Shown here: positions 62,439-64,000 of the stretch, in pieces
Position numbering within the stretch: the first letter of the stretch is position 1
Layout of the letters: each line of letters starts with the position of its first letter
Origin: Achromobacter sp. B7
GTDB taxonomy: Bacteria > Pseudomonadota > Gammaproteobacteria > Burkholderiales > Burkholderiaceae_B
Reading direction: 5' to 3'
Length of the DNA: 64,000 nt
Assembly: GCF_003600685.1 (NCBI RefSeq)
Contig: NZ_CP032084.1
Location: 2,480,001-2,544,000 of the forward strand
Notes under the pieces: model-generated
The model's database searches: none
The model's input: only the letters and a program-made list of their open reading frames with translations
What the model was told of the DNA's origin: nothing
Made by a program: the position numbers and the translations under genes

Positions 62439-63035
62439 ATGGCGCGCCCCAAAGAGTTTGACGAAGCGGCGGCGCTTGATGCCGCTATCGAATGCTTCTG
62501 GTCGCGCGGTTACGAAGCCACGTCGGTGCGTGATCTGGCCGCTGCCATGGGCATCGTGGGCCCGAGCTTGTACAACACGTTTGGCGACAAGCGCCGGCTG
62601 TACCAGCGGGCGCTCGCGCATTACGTCGAGCGCGGCTTTTGCGAACGGGTCAGGCGTTTTGAATCGCAAATGACACCCCGCGAGGCCATCGGCGCGTTCT
62701 TTGACGAGATCATCGAACTATCGTTGGCGGACGAGCAGCGCAAGGGCTGCATGATCGTGAACTCGGCGCTGGAGTTGTCTGCGCACGATGCCGAGTTCCA
62801 AGAGGCGCTGGCGCTTGTGCTGCGGGATATGGAGGCTTTCTTCCTGCGCTGCGTGCAGGCGGGCCAGCAAGCCGGCACGATCAACGCCACGCAGCCGGCG
62901 GATGACCTTGCGCGCATGCTGCTCGGCTTGCTGATGGGCCTGCGCGTGCTGGCGCGCTCGCGGCCGGAACCGGAGTTGCTGCGTGGTCTGGTTCGGCCCG
63001 CGCTGGCCTTGCTTGATGACGCCCGCCCGCGTTGA
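62439..63035 (+). CDS. TetR-family transcriptional regulator
   Basis: A 198-residue TetR/AcrR regulator. The N-terminal helix-turn-helix is FWSRGYEATSVRDLAAAMG then GPSLYNTFGDKRRLY (about 20-55), followed by a helical ligand domain with a Cys (QRKGCMIV). ATG at 62439 is preferred over a TTG two codons earlier. It lies 80 bases after the GST gene and may regulate that gene pair or the minus-strand reductase downstream. Confidence 0.86.
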   Translation: MARPKEFDEAAALDAAIECFWSRGYEATSVRDLAAAMGIVGPSLYNTFGDKRRLYQRALAHYVERGFCERVRRFESQMTPREAIGAFFDEIIELSLADEQRKGCMIVNSALELSAHDAEFQEALALVLRDMEAFFLRCVQAGQQAGTINATQPADDLARMLLGLLMGLRVLARSRPEPELLRGLVRPALALLDDARPR

Positions 63036-63161
63036 TGGCAAAGCCGGACAACGCGGTGGGCTCCCCGCAATAAACCCGGCATCGGGCGATGGCCTGGAAT
63101 TTTTCTACGAAAGCTGGCCGCGCGGGCGGTGACGTGTTGAGGCTGTCCGGGCGGCGCTGCC

Positions 63162-64000
63162 TTATAAATCCAGCACGAGCCTGCTGCCCTTGGCGCTGGA
63201 CACGCAAATCAGCATCGTCTTTTGCGCGGCCTTTTCCGCGTTGCTGAGATATTGGTCGGCGTGTTCGGCTTCGCCTTCCAGAATGCGGGTCTCACAGGTG
63301 CCGCACACGCCCTCGCGGCACAGGCAATCCACCGGCACGGTGCTGTCGCGCTCGATGGCGTTCAGGATGGACTCGCCGGCGGCCACCTCCACGGTCTTGC
63401 CGGACTTGGCCAGCACCACCGTGAAAGCGCCGCCGGTTTGCTTGGGCGCGGCGAATTGTTCGACGTGCACGCGCGCTGACTCGATTCCGACTGCTTGCGC
63501 GGCGCCGCGCACGGCATCGATCAGTGAGGGGGGGCCGCATACGTAGGCGTGCGCGCCAGGTTCCATGCCGCCCAGCAGGCCCGCCAGATCCATGCGCTGG
63601 CCTTTGCTGTCGACATAGAAACGGACGCCATTCCCGCAGAGCCGGGCAAGCTCGTCCCGAAAGGCGCCGTGTTCGTCAGCGCGATAGGCGTAGTGCAGTT
63701 CGTACGAACCACCGCACCGGAGCAGGTCATGCAACTGCGACATGAATGGGGTGATGCCGATGCCGCCAGCGATCAGGACGTGGTGGCGGGCGGCCTCGTC
63801 CAGTGCAAACAAGTTGTTGGGCGCGGTGATGTAGAGTGCGTCGCCTTCGGCCACCTTGTCATGCATAAAGGCAGACCCGCCTTTGGACGGCGTTTCGCGC
63901 CGCACGCCGATCTGGTAGTTGCCAAGGGCGTTGGGCGAACTCATCAGCGAGTAAGCGTTGTTGTAATGGCGACTGCCGTCGCGCAGCTGCACGATGATGT
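63162..64000 (-). CDS. PDR/VanB-family oxidoreductase (partial, 5' end outside window)
   Basis: The visible 279 or so codons cover most of an oxygenase reductase: FMN/flavin-binding HYNNAYSLMSSP, the pyridine-nucleotide segment LIAGGIGITPFMSQL and YVCGPPSLIDAV, and a C-terminal plant-type [2Fe-2S] domain with Cys ligands in CLCREGVCGTCET and a later LICVSS. Proteins of this order (flavin, NAD, then ferredoxin domain) serve as reductases of vanillate demethylase-like and other Rieske oxygenases. The missing start lies beyond 64,000. The partner oxygenase is not in the window. Confidence 0.86.
   Translation of the reverse strand, partial: IIVQLRDGSRHYNNAYSLMSSPNALGNYQIGVRRETPSKGGSAFMHDKVAEGDALYITAPNNLFALDEAARHHVLIAGGIGITPFMSQLHDLLRCGGSYELHYAYRADEHGAFRDELARLCGNGVRFYVDSKGQRMDLAGLLGGMEPGAHAYVCGPPSLIDAVRGAAQAVGIESARVHVEQFAAPKQTGGAFTVVLAKSGKTVEVAAGESILNAIERDSTVPVDCLCREGVCGTCETRILEGEAEHADQYLSNAEKAAQKTMLICVSSAKGSRLVLDL

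Overview
The window looks like the chromosome of a high-GC betaproteobacterium of the family Alcaligenaceae (Achromobacter or Bordetella relatives). I infer this from the GC-rich core codon use, three tripartite-tricarboxylate-type periplasmic receptors (Bug/TctC family), the abundance of LysR and IclR regulators beside small catabolic operons, and the guaB-guaA pair. No rRNA, tRNA, CRISPR array, transposase or integrase gene was found.

Layout: 0.25-5.2 kb is a minus-strand catabolic operon (HpaI-type aldolase, HpaH-type hydratase, FAH-family enzyme, amidohydrolase, RidA-like protein, Bug receptor). A flavin reductase-like gene and an IclR regulator diverge from it (5.4-6.8 kb). After a lipoprotein gene, 8.2-14.6 kb is a small accessory island with lower GC. 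It holds a TIR/SEFIR-NACHT protein and a translationally coupled pair made of a GHKL-ATPase-like protein and a large phosphoribosyltransferase-like protein. A small gene with an elaborate leader (14.8-15.3 kb) and a methyltransferase follow. 16.4-27.1 kb is a tightly coupled nine-gene minus-strand operon: LysR, flavin monooxygenase, peptide-type ABC importer, substrate-binding protein, BAAT-like thioesterase, double carboxymuconolactone-decarboxylase-like protein. 27-38 kb is ordinary core: RHH regulator and PHB-depolymerase-like esterase, carbonic anhydrase, ISC-type ferredoxin, orphan Imm1-like protein, dehydrogenase/Bug/LysR group, DCC protein, a HdeD/peptidase-like fusion and DUF2239.

guaB and guaA (38.1-41.2 kb) lead into a second accessory island (41.24-53.76 kb). 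It is bounded by a short repeat of the guaA 3' end and has no integrase. It carries a PD-(D/E)XK-like protein, a frameshifted DUF932 gene, RadC, DUF3800, a large membrane protein, and an ABC-three-component defence locus followed by an Abi_C-domain gene. It also holds a stray internal fragment of a divergent guaA, which suggests repeated turnover of elements at this site.

Beyond the island, 54.1-64 kb is core again: a Bug receptor, a folate-independent methionine synthase module (mesD, mesX, FMN reductase) with a divergent MetR-like regulator, a MerR/hydrolase pair, an EamA transporter coupled to a GST, a TetR regulator, and the 3' part of a PDR/VanB-type reductase cut by the window edge.

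The best candidates for undescribed biology are the GHKL/phosphoribosyltransferase-like pair next to the TIR-NACHT gene, and the guaA-linked ABC-3C/Abi_C island with its guaA scar.
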